Source: Streptomyces buecherae (GTDB taxonomy: Bacteria; Actinomycetota; Actinomycetes; Streptomycetales; Streptomycetaceae). From it: a DNA stretch of 64,000 nucleotides. The stretch's first letter is position 1. Each line of letters begins with the position of its first letter. Under the pieces are notes generated by a model. It saw only the letters and a program-made list of their open reading frames with translations. It did no database searches and had not been told where the DNA came from. The stretch lies in NCBI RefSeq assembly GCF_014295035.1, contig NZ_CP060404.1:2630501-2694500 (forward strand), given 5' to 3'. Of this stretch, positions 52,151 through 61,554 are shown in pieces. Made by a program: the position numbers and the translations under genes.

Positions 52151-52933
52151 ATGGACCTCCACCTCACCGGTAAGAAGGCTCTCGTCACCGGCGCCAGCCG
52201 CGGCACCGGTCTCGCCATCGCCAAGGCCCTGCTCGCGGAGGGCGTGCGCGTGGCCGGCTGCGCGCGCACCCTCACGCCCGCGCTGAAGGATTCCGGCGCC
52301 GTGCCGATCGCGTGCGACGTCACCGCGCCCGACGGGCCACGCGACCTGGTCGCGGAGGCCGCGGACACGCTCGACGGCCTCGACTTCCTCATCAACAACG
52401 TGGGCGGCAAGGACACCTACAACTCGGGCGGCTTCCTCGCCCTGGACGACGCCGAATGGCAGCGGACGCTGGACCTCAACTTCACCAGCGCCGTGCGCGT
52501 CACCCGGGCCGCCCTGCCGCACCTGCTGCGCCAGGGCGGCGCCATCGTCAACATCTCCTCGACGGCGGCCCGCGTCCCGGCGGCCACGACGGTGGACTAC
52601 GGGGCGGCCAAGGCGGCGCTGAACGCGCTGACCAAGGCGCTGAACGAGGAGTTCGGACCGCAGGGCGTGCGGGCCCTGACCGTCTCGCCCGGTCCGATCA
52701 ACATCGAGCGCTGGTCCGACCCGGACGGCCCGGCGGCCATCCTGGCCGCGGCGTTCGGCGTCCCGCAGGACGAGTTGGTGGCCCACCTGCCGCAGCGCTT
52801 CGGGCTGACGACCGGGCACATCGCGGAGCCGGCCCACATCGGCTCGCTCGTCGCCTTCCTGCTCTCCGGCCAGGCGGCCAGCATCGCCGGGGCCGACGTC
52901 CGGGTGGACGACGGGCAGGTCAAGGCCGTCTGA
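52151..52933 (+). CDS. Short-chain dehydrogenase/reductase
   Basis: A 260-residue classical SDR. The cofactor motif is LVTGASRGTGLAIAKAL, NNVGGKD replaces NNAG, and the catalytic set is Ser in VNISSTAARVP and Tyr-x3-Lys in DYGAAKAALNAL. Substrate is unknown. The best ribosome site, GGAGGA at about 52131, is rather far (15 bases) from the ATG. A dyad-rich stretch with TTACGTACGT near 52078 may hold the promoter. Divergent from the kinase gene. Confidence 0.9.
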   Translation: MDLHLTGKKALVTGASRGTGLAIAKALLAEGVRVAGCARTLTPALKDSGAVPIACDVTAPDGPRDLVAEAADTLDGLDFLINNVGGKDTYNSGGFLALDDAEWQRTLDLNFTSAVRVTRAALPHLLRQGGAIVNISSTAARVPAATTVDYGAAKAALNALTKALNEEFGPQGVRALTVSPGPINIERWSDPDGPAAILAAAFGVPQDELVAHLPQRFGLTTGHIAEPAHIGSLVAFLLSGQAASIAGADVRVDDGQVKAV

Positions 52934-53028
52934 CAGTCGCCTTCACCTGCCGCCGCGCCCCGCCCCACCGCCGCCGCGACTCGATCCCCCCGGGTCGCGG
53001 CGGTCGCGGTGGTGGCGGGGCGCGGACG

Positions 53029-53562
53029 TCAGGCCCCCACGGTGCCGTCGACGCCCTCGCGCAGGAAGTCGGCGTGCCCGTTGTGCCGGGCGTACTCGTG
53101 GATCACGTGGAGCATGACCAGGCGCAGCGACACGTCCGTGCCCCAGCGGGGTTGGTGGCCGGTCACCTCCAGGGACGGGGCCGCCCGCTCGACGCGCCGG
53201 GCGTGCTCGACCTCGGCGCGCCACGCGGCGAACGCCTCCGGCGCGGAGGCCGAACGCGCGACGTACGCCTCCTGGTAGTCGCCATCGGCGGACCAGACGA
53301 GCGGGACGTCCTCGCCGGCTATCACCCGTCGGAACCAGGTGCGCTCCACCTCGGCCATGTGCCGCACCAGGCCGAGCAGGGACAGCGTGGACGGCGGCAT
53401 GGAGCGCTCGCGCAACTCCTCCTCGGTCAGGCCCGCGCACTTCATGGCGAGCGTGGCGCGGTGGAAGTCGAGGTAGGCGCGGAGCGTCTCGCGTTCACCC
53501 CCGGTCATCGGCGGGGCGATCCGCTGGCTCCAGTCGGGCGGCACGAGGGGATCACTGGTCAC
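53029..53562 (-). CDS. DinB/DUF664-family protein
   Basis: A 177-residue helical-bundle protein of the DinB/DUF664 type (possible metal- and mycothiol-dependent transferase). Histidines in DFHRATL, LVRHMAEVERTWF and HVIHEYARHNGHADFLRE are placed as in members that bind a metal in the bundle. The GTG at 53562 gives VTSDPLVPPDW, matching usual family starts. It converges on the SDR gene. The specific reaction is unknown. Confidence 0.85.
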   Translation of the reverse strand: MTSDPLVPPDWSQRIAPPMTGGERETLRAYLDFHRATLAMKCAGLTEEELRERSMPPSTLSLLGLVRHMAEVERTWFRRVIAGEDVPLVWSADGDYQEAYVARSASAPEAFAAWRAEVEHARRVERAAPSLEVTGHQPRWGTDVSLRLVMLHVIHEYARHNGHADFLREGVDGTVGA

Positions 53563-53865
53563 GGCGGCACTCCGGTGGGGCGAGGGGCTCGGGTACGGCT
53601 GGCCCGAGCGCTCGCGGACACCGGGACGCTCGGCCCGGCCACGGGCGGGCGACCAGCACGCGGGGAGCGTACGCGAGGCCGCCGCCGGCTCCCCCACCGG
53701 GCGTGACGCACCCGAGCCGCGGAACCCGGACCAGCGCGAAGGCGGGCCCCGCCCAGTTGTTACCGCACGGTCAACAAGTTGCGCCCAAGGGATTGACTGC
53801 CTTGCTGACACGCAGTCTCATAAGAGCGTGACCGCGGGTAACCCATCAGCGAGGTGTCCTCAGCC

Positions 53866-54798
53866 ATGACTGCGACGATGAACGAGATCGAGATGCTCCG
53901 GGACGCCCTCGGACTGCTCAAGGACCGCGAGCAGGTGGCCGAGCGCCTCCTCGACTCCTCCGCCAAGCACTCCTTCGACCCGGACAAGGAGTTGGACTGG
54001 GACGCGCCCTTCGAGGAGGGCAAGTGGTTCTGGCCGCCGGAGCTGGTCTCGCTCTACGACACCCCGATGTGGCAGCGGATGTCGGAGGAGCAGCGAATAC
54101 AGCTCTCCCGCCACGAGTCGGCGGCCCTGGCCTCGCTCGGCATCTGGTTCGAGATCATCCTGATGCAGCTCCTGATCCGGCACATCTACGACCGCCCGAC
54201 CACCAGCGCGCACGTGCGGTACGCGCTGACCGAGATCGCCGACGAGTGCCGGCACTCGATGATGTTCGCGCGGCTCATCCAGAAGTCGGACGTTCCCGCG
54301 TACCCGGTCACGCGGCTGCACCACAACCTCGGCCGCCTCTTCAAGACCATCTCCACCACGCCGGGTTCGTTCACCGCCACCCTGCTGGGCGAGGAGATAC
54401 TCGACTGGATGCAGCGGCTCACCTTCCCGGACGAGCGCATCCAGCCGCTGGTGCGCGGCGTCACCCGCATCCACGTCGTGGAGGAGGCCCGCCACGTGCG
54501 CTACGCGCGCGAGGAGCTGCGCCGCCAGATGGTGACCGCGCCGCGCTGGGAGGCCGAGTACACCCGGCTGGTCTCCGGCGAGTTCGCCCGTATCTTCTCC
54601 GTCGCCTTCATCAACCCGAAGGTCTACTCGGACGTCGGGCTCGACCGCCGGGAGGCCGTGGCCCAGGTCAAGGCCAGCGGCCACCGCCGCGAGGTGATGC
54701 AGACCGGCGCGAAGCGGCTGACGGACTTCCTGGACGACATCGGCGTGCTGCGCGGCGTGGGCCGCAAGCTGTGGCAGAGCAGCGGGCTGCTGGCCTGA
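53866..54798 (+). CDS. AurF-type diiron oxygenase
   Basis: A 310-residue ferritin-like diiron protein related to AurF/CmlI N-oxygenases. Iron ligands are visible as Glu in SRHESAALASLGIWFE, ExxH in IADECRHSMMF and ExxH in VVEEARHVRYAREEL. AurF-type enzymes oxidise aryl amines to hydroxylamines, nitroso or nitro groups, but many actinobacterial members have no known substrate. GAGGTG nine bases before ATG 53866 supports the start. A TetR gene follows, a common pairing, so this may be a conserved chromosomal unit rather than part of the cluster. Confidence 0.85.
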   Translation: MTATMNEIEMLRDALGLLKDREQVAERLLDSSAKHSFDPDKELDWDAPFEEGKWFWPPELVSLYDTPMWQRMSEEQRIQLSRHESAALASLGIWFEIILMQLLIRHIYDRPTTSAHVRYALTEIADECRHSMMFARLIQKSDVPAYPVTRLHHNLGRLFKTISTTPGSFTATLLGEEILDWMQRLTFPDERIQPLVRGVTRIHVVEEARHVRYAREELRRQMVTAPRWEAEYTRLVSGEFARIFSVAFINPKVYSDVGLDRREAVAQVKASGHRREVMQTGAKRLTDFLDDIGVLRGVGRKLWQSSGLLA

Positions 54799-54893
54799 CG
54801 CCGCCCCCACCGGCGGGGCACCGGCCACCTCGCGCGGGTGGCCGGTCGCGGGGCCTCCCGTAGGCCCCGACCCGTCGCCGCACCCGCCGGATA

Positions 54894-54916
54894 GGCTGCT
54901 CGTATGAGAGGCAGCC
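54894..54916 (+). promoter_or_regulatory. Inverted repeat before TetR gene
   Basis: GGCTGC (54894-54899) and GCAGCC (54911-54916) flank CTCGTATGAGA, five bases before the ATG at 54921. It is a likely autoregulatory operator and overlaps the ribosome-binding region. Confidence 0.5.
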
Positions 54917-54920
54917 CTTC

Positions 54921-55676
54921 ATGACCAGCGGCGGGAGCGCCCCCGCGGCCACGACCCGGCCCGCGCCCCGCGGCGCCTACCGCAGGCTCAGCGTCGAGGA
55001 GCGCCGCGCCGAACTGCTCGCCGCGGCGCTCGGACTCTTCGCCCACCGCCCGCCGGAGGACGTCTCGTTGGACGACGTCGCCGCGGCGGCCGGCGCCTCC
55101 CGGCCCCTGGTCTACCGCTACTTCCCCGGCGGCAAGCAGCAGTTGTACGAGGCGGCCATCGGCAGCGCGGCCGAGCAGTTGCGGGGCTGCTTCACCGAGC
55201 CGCAGACCGGGCCGCCCACCCAGCGGCTGAGCCGGGTCCTGACCCGCTACCTCGCCTTCGTGGACGAGCACGACGCGGGGTTCTCCGCGCTGCTCCAGGG
55301 CGGCAGCGTCGCCGAGACCTCCCGGACCGACGCCATCGTGGACGGCGTGCGCCGCGCCGCCGCCGAGCAGATCCTCATCCACCTCGGCACGCCCGAGCCC
55401 GGCCCGCGGCTGCGGATGATGGTGCGGGTGTGGATCACCGCGGTGGAGGCGGCGTCGCTGATCTGGCTGGACGAGGGGAAGCAGCCGCCGCTGGACGAGC
55501 TGCGCACCTGGCTGGTGGACCACTTCGTGGCGCTGCTCACGGCGACCGCCGCGCGCGACGAGGAGACCGCGCGGGTGGCGCGGGCGACCCTCGCGCTGGA
55601 GGGTTCGCAGGGCGCCGTCGCCGATCTGACCCGCCGCATCCTGCCCCTGGTCGACGACGCCGCGCACCTGCTCTGA
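54921..55676 (+). CDS. TetR-family regulator paired with diiron oxygenase
   Basis: A 251-residue TetR regulator. The helix-turn-helix spans [51 protein letters not shown], followed by a helical ligand domain. It is unrelated in sensor domain to the two TetR proteins at 46-47 kb. The 122-base gap after the diiron oxygenase and own dyad suggest a separate promoter. It probably controls itself and perhaps the oxygenase. Confidence 0.88.
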   Translation: MTSGGSAPAATTRPAPRGAYRRLSVEERRAELLAAALGLFAHRPPEDVSLDDVAAAAGASRPLVYRYFPGGKQQLYEAAIGSAAEQLRGCFTEPQTGPPTQRLSRVLTRYLAFVDEHDAGFSALLQGGSVAETSRTDAIVDGVRRAAAEQILIHLGTPEPGPRLRMMVRVWITAVEAASLIWLDEGKQPPLDELRTWLVDHFVALLTATAARDEETARVARATLALEGSQGAVADLTRRILPLVDDAAHLL

Positions 55677-55756
55677 GCAGGGCCTCCACCCCGCGCCGGC
55701 CGCCCGCGAGCGCCTGCGGCCAGCACACTGCCACGGCTGCGGGCGGCGCCATCGGT

Positions 55757-56041
55757 GTGACACTGGGGAGCGTGAGAAGCGTAGAGACGCCCTTCGTCGG
55801 CGGGCCGCTGGACGGTCGCGTACTGCCGGTGCTGACCGGCGCGACCGGGCAGCCACCCAAGACGTACGAGGTGCCGGTCCCCAACGACGACGGCACCCCG
55901 CCGACGGTGTACGTCTACGTCCGCGTCCCCGTCGCCCTCTCCCGCCGCCTCGGCGTGCCCCGCGGCTGGCAGTACGAGTACGCCCCGGAGGGCAGGCCGC
56001 GCGAGGGCCTCAAGTGGCCCTGGTCCCGCCCGAACCGCTGA
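55757..56041 (+). CDS. Small conserved-looking protein of unknown function
   Basis: A 94-residue protein ([26 protein letters not shown]...) with a beta-rich core and a basic C-terminus ending [20 protein letters not shown] followed by [10 protein letters not shown] is a pattern I have seen in uncharacterised Streptomyces proteins, but I cannot name a domain. GTG 55757 is used; GTG 55772 is too close to GGGGAG to be served by it. No operon partner is obvious. Confidence 0.6.
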   Translation: MTLGSVRSVETPFVGGPLDGRVLPVLTGATGQPPKTYEVPVPNDDGTPPTVYVYVRVPVALSRRLGVPRGWQYEYAPEGRPREGLKWPWSRPNR

Positions 56042-56381
56042 CCCGCCGCACCACCCGGGGCCGCCGCGCCCCCCGGCACGTCCCACCGGCCGCCCGCACC
56101 GCAGCCGCCCGCACCGCCGCCGCCCACGCGGCGGTGCGGGCGGCCGTCTGACGGCGCCGTGGCCCAGTCGCACGCCCCGGGACCAGCGGGTCCGGGGGCC
56201 GCACCCGCGCTTCAGTTTTGGTCCGGACCATTGACACTTCTGGTCTAGTCCTTGTTTGCTGCTTGCGCGGAGAGAGCCGCTTCCGCGCCTCCCTGGCCGT
56301 CCCCCACCCCACGGAAGCGCCTCTCCGCCTCGACCCCGTACGCCCCACCCGTACCGCTGTCGAAGCCCCCAAGGAGCCCCC
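56042..56381. other. Intergenic region before chitinase gene
   Basis: 340 bases. It contains a GC-rich part with possible hairpins after the small gene and two DasR-like sites at 56219-56251 that mark the chitinase promoter. No gene is seen. Confidence 0.5.
56219..56251 (+). promoter_or_regulatory. Two DasR-like/chitinase operator sites
   Basis: TGGTCCGGACCA (56219-56230) is a perfect palindrome with the TGGTCnnGACCA pattern, and TGGTCTAGTCC (56241-56251) matches the core of the DasR element and the direct-repeat operators of Streptomyces chitinase genes. They lie about 130-160 bases before the start codon. Confidence 0.65.
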
Positions 56382-57584
56382 ATGCGCTCGCACCCCCGTC
56401 CCCGTCCGCGCAGCCGCGGGAGATCGCTCGGCGTACTGCTCGCCGCGGCGAGCGCCGTCGCCGCCACCGCGCTCACCGTCCCGTCCCCGGCGACGGCCGC
56501 CCCCGCCCCAGCCGCCACGGCGCGGCCGGCACCGGCGCCCGCGCCCGCCCCCGCGCCGACCGCGCTCCCGGAACACGCCCTGGTCGGCTACCTGCACGCC
56601 AGCTTCGCCAACGGCTCCGGCTACACCCGGATGGCCGACGTCCCCGACAGTTGGGACATCATCGACCTGGCCTTCGGCGAGCCGACCTCCACCACCTCCG
56701 GCGACATCCGGTTCAGCCTCTGCCCCAAGAGCGAGTGCCCGAACGTCGAGACCGAGGACGAGTTCAAGGCCGCCATCAAGGCGAAGCAGGCCGCCGGCAA
56801 GAAGGTGCTCATCTCCATCGGCGGCCAGAACGGCCAGGTCCGCCTGGAGTCGACCGGCGCCCGCGACAAGTTCGTCTCCTCGGTGGGCGCCATCATCGAC
56901 CGCTACGGACTCGACGGCCTCGACATCGACTTCGAGGGTCACTCGCTGTCGCTGAACACCGGCGACACCGACTTCAAGAACCCGAAGACCCCCGCCATCG
57001 TGAACCTGATCTCGGCGGTCAAGACCCTGAAGGCCAAGTACGGGCCGGACTTCACGCTCACCATGGCGCCGGAGACGTTCTTCGTGCAGCTCGGCTACCA
57101 GTTCTACGGCTCCGGCCCCTGGGGCGGCCAGGACCCGCGCGCCGGGGCGTACCTGCCGGTCATCCACGCGCTGCGGGACGACCTGACGCTGCTGCACGTA
57201 CAGGACTACAACTCGGGCCCGATCATGGGCCTGGACAACCAGTACCACTTCATGGGTGGCGCCGACTTCCACATCGCGATGACGGACATGCTGCTCACCG
57301 GCTTCCCCGTGGCCGGCAACAAGAACAACGTCTTCCCCGCGCTCAAGCCCTCCCAGGTCGCCATCGGCCTGCCGGCGAGCACCCACGCGGGCAACGGGCA
57401 CACCGCGCCCGGCGAGGTCACCAAGGCACTGAACTGCCTCACCAAGAAGACGGACTGCGGCAGCTACCAGACCCACGGCACCTGGCCCGCCCTGCGCGGC
57501 CTGATGACCTGGTCCATCAACTGGGACAACTTCAACAAGCGGGAGTTCTCGAAGAACTTCGACGCCTACTACGGGCGCCGCTAG
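56382..57584 (+). CDS. Secreted GH18 chitinase
   Basis: A 400-residue secreted glycoside hydrolase family 18 enzyme that hydrolyses chitin beta-1,4 bonds. A signal peptide covers about residues 1-40 (RSRGRSLGVLLAAASAVAATALTVPSPATA), then an Ala/Pro-rich linker. The GH18 catalytic motif DGLDIDFE holds the acid Glu, preceded by KVLISIGGQNG; MAPETFFVQ and the late MTWSINWDN complete the barrel. No chitin-binding domain is present. AAGGAG at 56371-56376 sets the ATG. DasR-like sites upstream suggest induction by chitooligosaccharides. Confidence 0.92.
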   Translation: MRSHPRPRPRSRGRSLGVLLAAASAVAATALTVPSPATAAPAPAATARPAPAPAPAPAPTALPEHALVGYLHASFANGSGYTRMADVPDSWDIIDLAFGEPTSTTSGDIRFSLCPKSECPNVETEDEFKAAIKAKQAAGKKVLISIGGQNGQVRLESTGARDKFVSSVGAIIDRYGLDGLDIDFEGHSLSLNTGDTDFKNPKTPAIVNLISAVKTLKAKYGPDFTLTMAPETFFVQLGYQFYGSGPWGGQDPRAGAYLPVIHALRDDLTLLHVQDYNSGPIMGLDNQYHFMGGADFHIAMTDMLLTGFPVAGNKNNVFPALKPSQVAIGLPASTHAGNGHTAPGEVTKALNCLTKKTDCGSYQTHGTWPALRGLMTWSINWDNFNKREFSKNFDAYYGRR

Positions 57585-57879
57585 CCAGCCCGCGGGGCGA
57601 GAGCACCCCGGCGTCGGTGAGCGGCGGGACGCCGACCGCCGCGCCAGCCACCAGGCGCCTCGCCCCGGCCGCGCCGCCGACGACGGCCCCCACCGCGTCG
57701 CCGGCGCGGCCCCCGGCCGGGCCCGCACCCGCCGACCCGCCGCACAGGCGCGCCCGGTACGCCGAGCAGGTGACCGGGCGGACCCACCCTCCGCAAATAT
57801 CCGGTTTATACGACTAACCGTGTCACGATCCGAAGACCGGGCCACCGGCCCGGGACCGTCGAGGCCGTGGAGGTGAGTC

Positions 57880-58797
57880 GTGCCGCAACGCCACGTACGG
57901 GGCGCGTGCGCCCTCGCACTGGCCGCGAGCGCCGGGCTCGCGCTGCCCGCGCCGGACGCCGTCGGCGCGCCGCCCCCGCCCCCCGCGCCCCACCACGGGC
58001 CCGACCGCACCACCGAACCCCCGCGCACGCCGGGCCCCCTCGCCGGCCCCCGGCGTGCGCCGGCACGCACGGCCGCGCCCGGGGGCGTGCCGGTGAGCGT
58101 GCTGCTGGCCCAGCTCAAGACGCACTACCGGGCGACCGACGAGGCCAGCGCGCGCTACCGGGCCATCGAGCGCCAGCTCAACCGCCAACGGCGCACCACC
58201 CAGCGGCTGATGGCGCGGCTCGCCGAGGCCCGTACCGGCCTCGCCGCCGCCCGCGAGAGCGCCGGGCGGCTGGCCCGACAGCAGTACCGGTACAGCCTCG
58301 GCTTCTCGCCGGCCGTCCGGCTGCTGCTCAGCGACAACCCGGGCCGGGTGCTGGACGAGGAGCACGAGCTGCGCCGCGCGGCCGGCCGCACGGCAGCCGT
58401 CGCGGCCCGGCTCGCCGACGCCGAGATCACCACGGACTACTACGCCACTCGCGCCCGCCGGGCGCTGGACCGCAGGCAGACACTGGCCGACCGGCACAAG
58501 CGCCAGCGCGACCTCGTGCGCGCCCGACTCGCCACCGTCGAACGCCTCCTGGCGTCCCTGACCGCCGACCAACTCGCCGCGCTCCAGCGGCTTGAGACGT
58601 ACGGCGCATACGGCGCCCCCGGCACCGCAGCGGCGCGCGACCCCGCTGCCGCCGGGGGCGCTCCGGCCACGGACGGCCGGGGCCCCGCGAGCACCCCGCC
58701 GGCGGCCCCGCCCCGCGCCGCCGCGCGGCCGGCCGGGCCGGCGGCCGGCGCCGCGCCCGGCACGCCGCCGGCCGCGAACCGCCCGCGCGGCCGATAG
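57880..58797 (+). CDS. Secreted coiled-coil protein
   Basis: A 305-residue protein with a signal peptide (residues about 1-28, ACALALAASAGLALPAPDAVGA), a Pro-rich segment, a long charged helical region (about 75-245) with heptad-like spacing, and a disordered Ala/Pro/Gly tail. The helical part resembles the N-terminal coiled coil of NlpC/P60 cell-wall hydrolases, but no NlpC/P60 domain follows, so it may be a regulator or a truncated form. GGAGG about six bases before GTG 57880 sets the start. Confidence 0.7.
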   Translation: MPQRHVRGACALALAASAGLALPAPDAVGAPPPPPAPHHGPDRTTEPPRTPGPLAGPRRAPARTAAPGGVPVSVLLAQLKTHYRATDEASARYRAIERQLNRQRRTTQRLMARLAEARTGLAAARESAGRLARQQYRYSLGFSPAVRLLLSDNPGRVLDEEHELRRAAGRTAAVAARLADAEITTDYYATRARRALDRRQTLADRHKRQRDLVRARLATVERLLASLTADQLAALQRLETYGAYGAPGTAAARDPAAAGGAPATDGRGPASTPPAAPPRAAARPAGPAAGAAPGTPPAANRPRGR

Positions 58798-58834
58798 CCC
58801 GCGCGAGGCGCCGGGGCCGGGCGCGGTCCGCCCG

Positions 58835-60106
58835 CTACGCCGGCACCTCGGGCGCCGCCTCGCCGACCCGCGCGAGGTAGGCGGCGGCCAGGTCCGGGTC
58901 GTAGAAGTAGTGCTCGAAGTCCGCGGGGTCGTTGAAGCCGTTCGCGAAGCGGTCGGCGACCGGCTGGAGGCCGCCCGCCGCGCCGAACAGGTTCAGCACG
59001 TGCTCCGGCGGCGGGGCCAGCATCGCGTTGGTCCACTTGGTGACGTACTGCGCCGTCTGCCAGTACCGGTCGAACGTCGCCCGCATCCACGCGGCGTCGA
59101 ACGGCTCGTCGCCGCGCTCCAGGATGGAGGCGAGGTAGGAGGCGGCGCACTTGCTCGCGGAGTTGGAGCCCTGGCCGGTGATCGGGTCGTTGGCGACCAC
59201 GACGTCGGCGACGCCGAGCACCACGCCGCCCGACGGCAGGTGCCCCACCGGCTGCCGGACGGTCGGCGCGTACCGGCCGGCGAGCGTGCCGCGCGCGTCC
59301 GTCAGCTCGACGGCGGTGGAGCGCGCGTACTCCCACGGCGTGAACCTCTTCAGCAGCTCCAGCGTCAGGGCCAGGTGCTCGTTCGGGTCCTTGATCCCCT
59401 GGAAGGCGTCGAGCGGACCGCCGGGGATGCCCTCCCAGAAGAGGATGTCGGCGCGGCCGGAGAGCGTCAGCGTCGGCATCACGAACAGTTCGCCGACGCC
59501 GGGCACCACGTTGCAGCGCACCGCGTCGAACTCGGGGTGCTCGGGGCGCGGGCCCATCCCGTGCACGTACGCGACGGACAGCGCCCGCTGCGGGGTCTCG
59601 TACGGCGAGCGACTGGCGTCCCGGCCGAACATCGAGACCAGCTCGCCCTTGCCCGCGGCGACCATCACCAGGTCGTAGGCGCGGGAGAAGTAGTCGAGGT
59701 CCGACACGGCCGCGCCGTGCACCACGAGCTGGCCGCCGCGCTCCGCGAACGTCTCCATCCAGCCGGCCATCTTCACCCGCTGGTCCACGGACTGGGCGAT
59801 GCCGTCCAGCCTGCCGACCCAGTCGATCAGCCGGGTGGAGGAGCCGGTCGCCTCGTCGGGCGGCCCCGCGACGGACACCCCGAGCCCCTCGATGCGCGGC
59901 GCCTGGTCCTCCCAGAAGTTCAGCCGCAGATCGCGCTCGTGCTGCAGGGCCGTGTGGAACATGCACTGCGTGGACATCACGCGCCCGGTGCGTATCTCGT
60001 CGGCCGTGCGGTTGGACATCAGGGTGACCTCGTACCCGTGGGACTGCAGGCCGAGGGCGAGTTGCAGGCCGGACTGGCCGGCACCGACGATGAGGATCTT
60101 CCGCAT
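58835..60106 (-). CDS. StyA-like FAD-dependent monooxygenase
   Basis: A 423-residue flavoprotein resembling the styrene monooxygenase oxygenase component StyA. The FAD loop is KILIVGAGQSGLQLALGLQSHGYEVTLMS, with the family markers MSTQCMFHTALQHERDL, NFWEDQAP and GVADVVVANDPITGQGSNSASK near the C-terminal FAD-binding part. Such enzymes epoxidise or hydroxylate alkenes and indole with FADH2 from a separate reductase; none is adjacent. It lies 196 bases after the conservon in the same direction. Conservons often end with a cytochrome P450, so this may be the equivalent effector here. Confidence 0.85.
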   Translation of the reverse strand: MRKILIVGAGQSGLQLALGLQSHGYEVTLMSNRTADEIRTGRVMSTQCMFHTALQHERDLRLNFWEDQAPRIEGLGVSVAGPPDEATGSSTRLIDWVGRLDGIAQSVDQRVKMAGWMETFAERGGQLVVHGAAVSDLDYFSRAYDLVMVAAGKGELVSMFGRDASRSPYETPQRALSVAYVHGMGPRPEHPEFDAVRCNVVPGVGELFVMPTLTLSGRADILFWEGIPGGPLDAFQGIKDPNEHLALTLELLKRFTPWEYARSTAVELTDARGTLAGRYAPTVRQPVGHLPSGGVVLGVADVVVANDPITGQGSNSASKCAASYLASILERGDEPFDAAWMRATFDRYWQTAQYVTKWTNAMLAPPPEHVLNLFGAAGGLQPVADRFANGFNDPADFEHYFYDPDLAAAYLARVGEAAPEVPA

Positions 60107-60302
60107 GACAGCTCTCTCTCACACAGCGCGCCCCGGCGCCCCGCCGCCCGCCCCGCTCCCGGCGTGAGCCGACGGGCGGGCGAGCGCGGATCGCCGAGTC
60201 GACGACACGTACAACAACAAAAGGGAGGGGTTCCCACGCGACGGCACAGGGCGCGGGAGGCGGCGGGGCCGGGTCGGCCGGGCCCGCTCGCGCGAGGCCA
60301 CG

Positions 60303-61184
60303 TCACTCCGGCGTGCGGTCCAGCGCGTAGCCGACCAGCGCGAGCAGCGTCTCCACCACCGTGTCCCGCCGCCGCGCGTCCATGATCACGATGGGCACGT
60401 GCGGCGGCACGGACAGCGCGTCGCGCACGTCGTCGGCGGTGTACTCCTCGGTCCCCTCGAAGTGGTTGACGGCCACGACGTAGGGCAGCCCGCCGCTCTC
60501 GAAGTAGTCCAGGGCGGGCCAGGAGTCCTCCAGGCGGCGGGTGTCGACCAGGACGATCGCGCCGATCGCGCCCCGCACCAGGTCGTCCCACATGAACCAG
60601 AACCGCTGCTGGCCCGGCGTTCCGAACAGGTAGAGCACCAGGTCGGACGCGAGGGTGAGGCGCCCGAAGTCCATCGCGACGGTGGTCGTGGTCTTGTGCG
60701 GAGTGGCCTCGATGTCGTCCACGTCCACGCTGGCCTGCGTCATCAGCGCCTCGGTCTGGAGCGGGGTGATCTCCGAGACCGAGCCGACGAACGTCGTCTT
60801 GCCCACGCCGAACCCGCCGGCCACCACGATCTTCGTCGCGGTGGGCGCGCGGGTGCGGTCGAACTGCCACCCCTGCAGGCCCTCCTCGGCGGCGAGCAGC
60901 CTCGCCACCTCGTCGGCCGCCGCGCGCTCGTCGAGGCCGACCACGCCGGCGGGTGCGCCGGCGTGCCCCACGATGTCGATGCTGCCGTCGATGCTCTCCT
61001 GCGTGCCGTCGTCGGGACCGACCAGGGCCCGCGCGCCCACCGGCGCCACGCCGCCGACGACGGGGCCGGGGCCGGCCGCGGTGGCGGGCAGGTCGGCGGC
61101 GGGGTCGCTCGTCGGGGCCCGGTCCGACGGCGGGTCCGCGACGGCGGGTATCGCCGTCACCGTTTCAGAGCCTGCGGAGTCCAC
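60303..61184 (-). CDS. cvnD: Conservon small GTP/ATP-binding protein CvnD
   Basis: A 293-residue Ras-like GTPase of the conservon type. The P-loop GGFGVGKTTFVGSVSE is near residue 125, the G3-like LFGTPGQQRFW follows, and AVNHFEG stands where NKxD is expected. The N-terminal 100 residues are a disordered Ala/Pro/Asp-rich extension not usual in CvnD proteins. The GTG start overlaps the cvnC end by 20 bases. CvnD proteins form a membrane-associated signalling complex with CvnA-C. Confidence 0.9.
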   Translation of the reverse strand: MDSAGSETVTAIPAVADPPSDRAPTSDPAADLPATAAGPGPVVGGVAPVGARALVGPDDGTQESIDGSIDIVGHAGAPAGVVGLDERAAADEVARLLAAEEGLQGWQFDRTRAPTATKIVVAGGFGVGKTTFVGSVSEITPLQTEALMTQASVDVDDIEATPHKTTTTVAMDFGRLTLASDLVLYLFGTPGQQRFWFMWDDLVRGAIGAIVLVDTRRLEDSWPALDYFESGGLPYVVAVNHFEGTEEYTADDVRDALSVPPHVPIVIMDARRRDTVVETLLALVGYALDRTPE

Positions 61185-61554
61185 CGAGCACCCTTTCCAG
61201 CAGCGCGCGGTCCGGCTGCCCAGGCTCCCGCCCGGCGCCGTAGACGCGAATCTTTCCCTGGTCGGCGAGGTCGCTGAGCAACACCCGCACGACGCCGAGC
61301 GGCATCTTCAGGAGCGCGGCCACCTCCGCCACCGAACGCATCCGGCGACACAGCGCGACGATGGCCCTGATCTCCGGCAACACCCGGCTGTTCAGGCCGC
61401 CGGAGGTCAGCTCCCGCCGCTCCTCGGGCGCCTCCAACGCGGCCACGAACGTCTCGACCAGCAACACGTGCCCACACCGCGTCCGACCGCCCGTCAGGCT
61501 GTACGGGCGCACGCGCGACGGTCGCCGTCTCGGCAACTGGGAGGTCGCGCTCAT
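61165..61554 (-). CDS. cvnC: Conservon DUF742 protein CvnC
   Basis: A 129-residue DUF742 protein (RVRPYSLTGGRTRCGHVLLVETFV..., LLKMPLGVVRVLLSDLADQGKIRV), with the winged-helix-like pattern of the family. Its ATG overlaps the cvnB stop (ATGA). It acts as an adaptor between the sensor kinase-like CvnA, the roadblock CvnB and the GTPase CvnD. Confidence 0.93.
   Translation of the reverse strand: MSATSQLPRRRPSRVRPYSLTGGRTRCGHVLLVETFVAALEAPEERRELTSGGLNSRVLPEIRAIVALCRRMRSVAEVAALLKMPLGVVRVLLSDLADQGKIRVYGAGREPGQPDRALLERVLGGLRRL

Noticed and set aside
54024..54863. 279-codon plus-strand frame over the diiron oxygenase
   Set aside because: Alternative frame with Arg/Pro/His-rich sequence; the AurF-like frame has all metal ligands.
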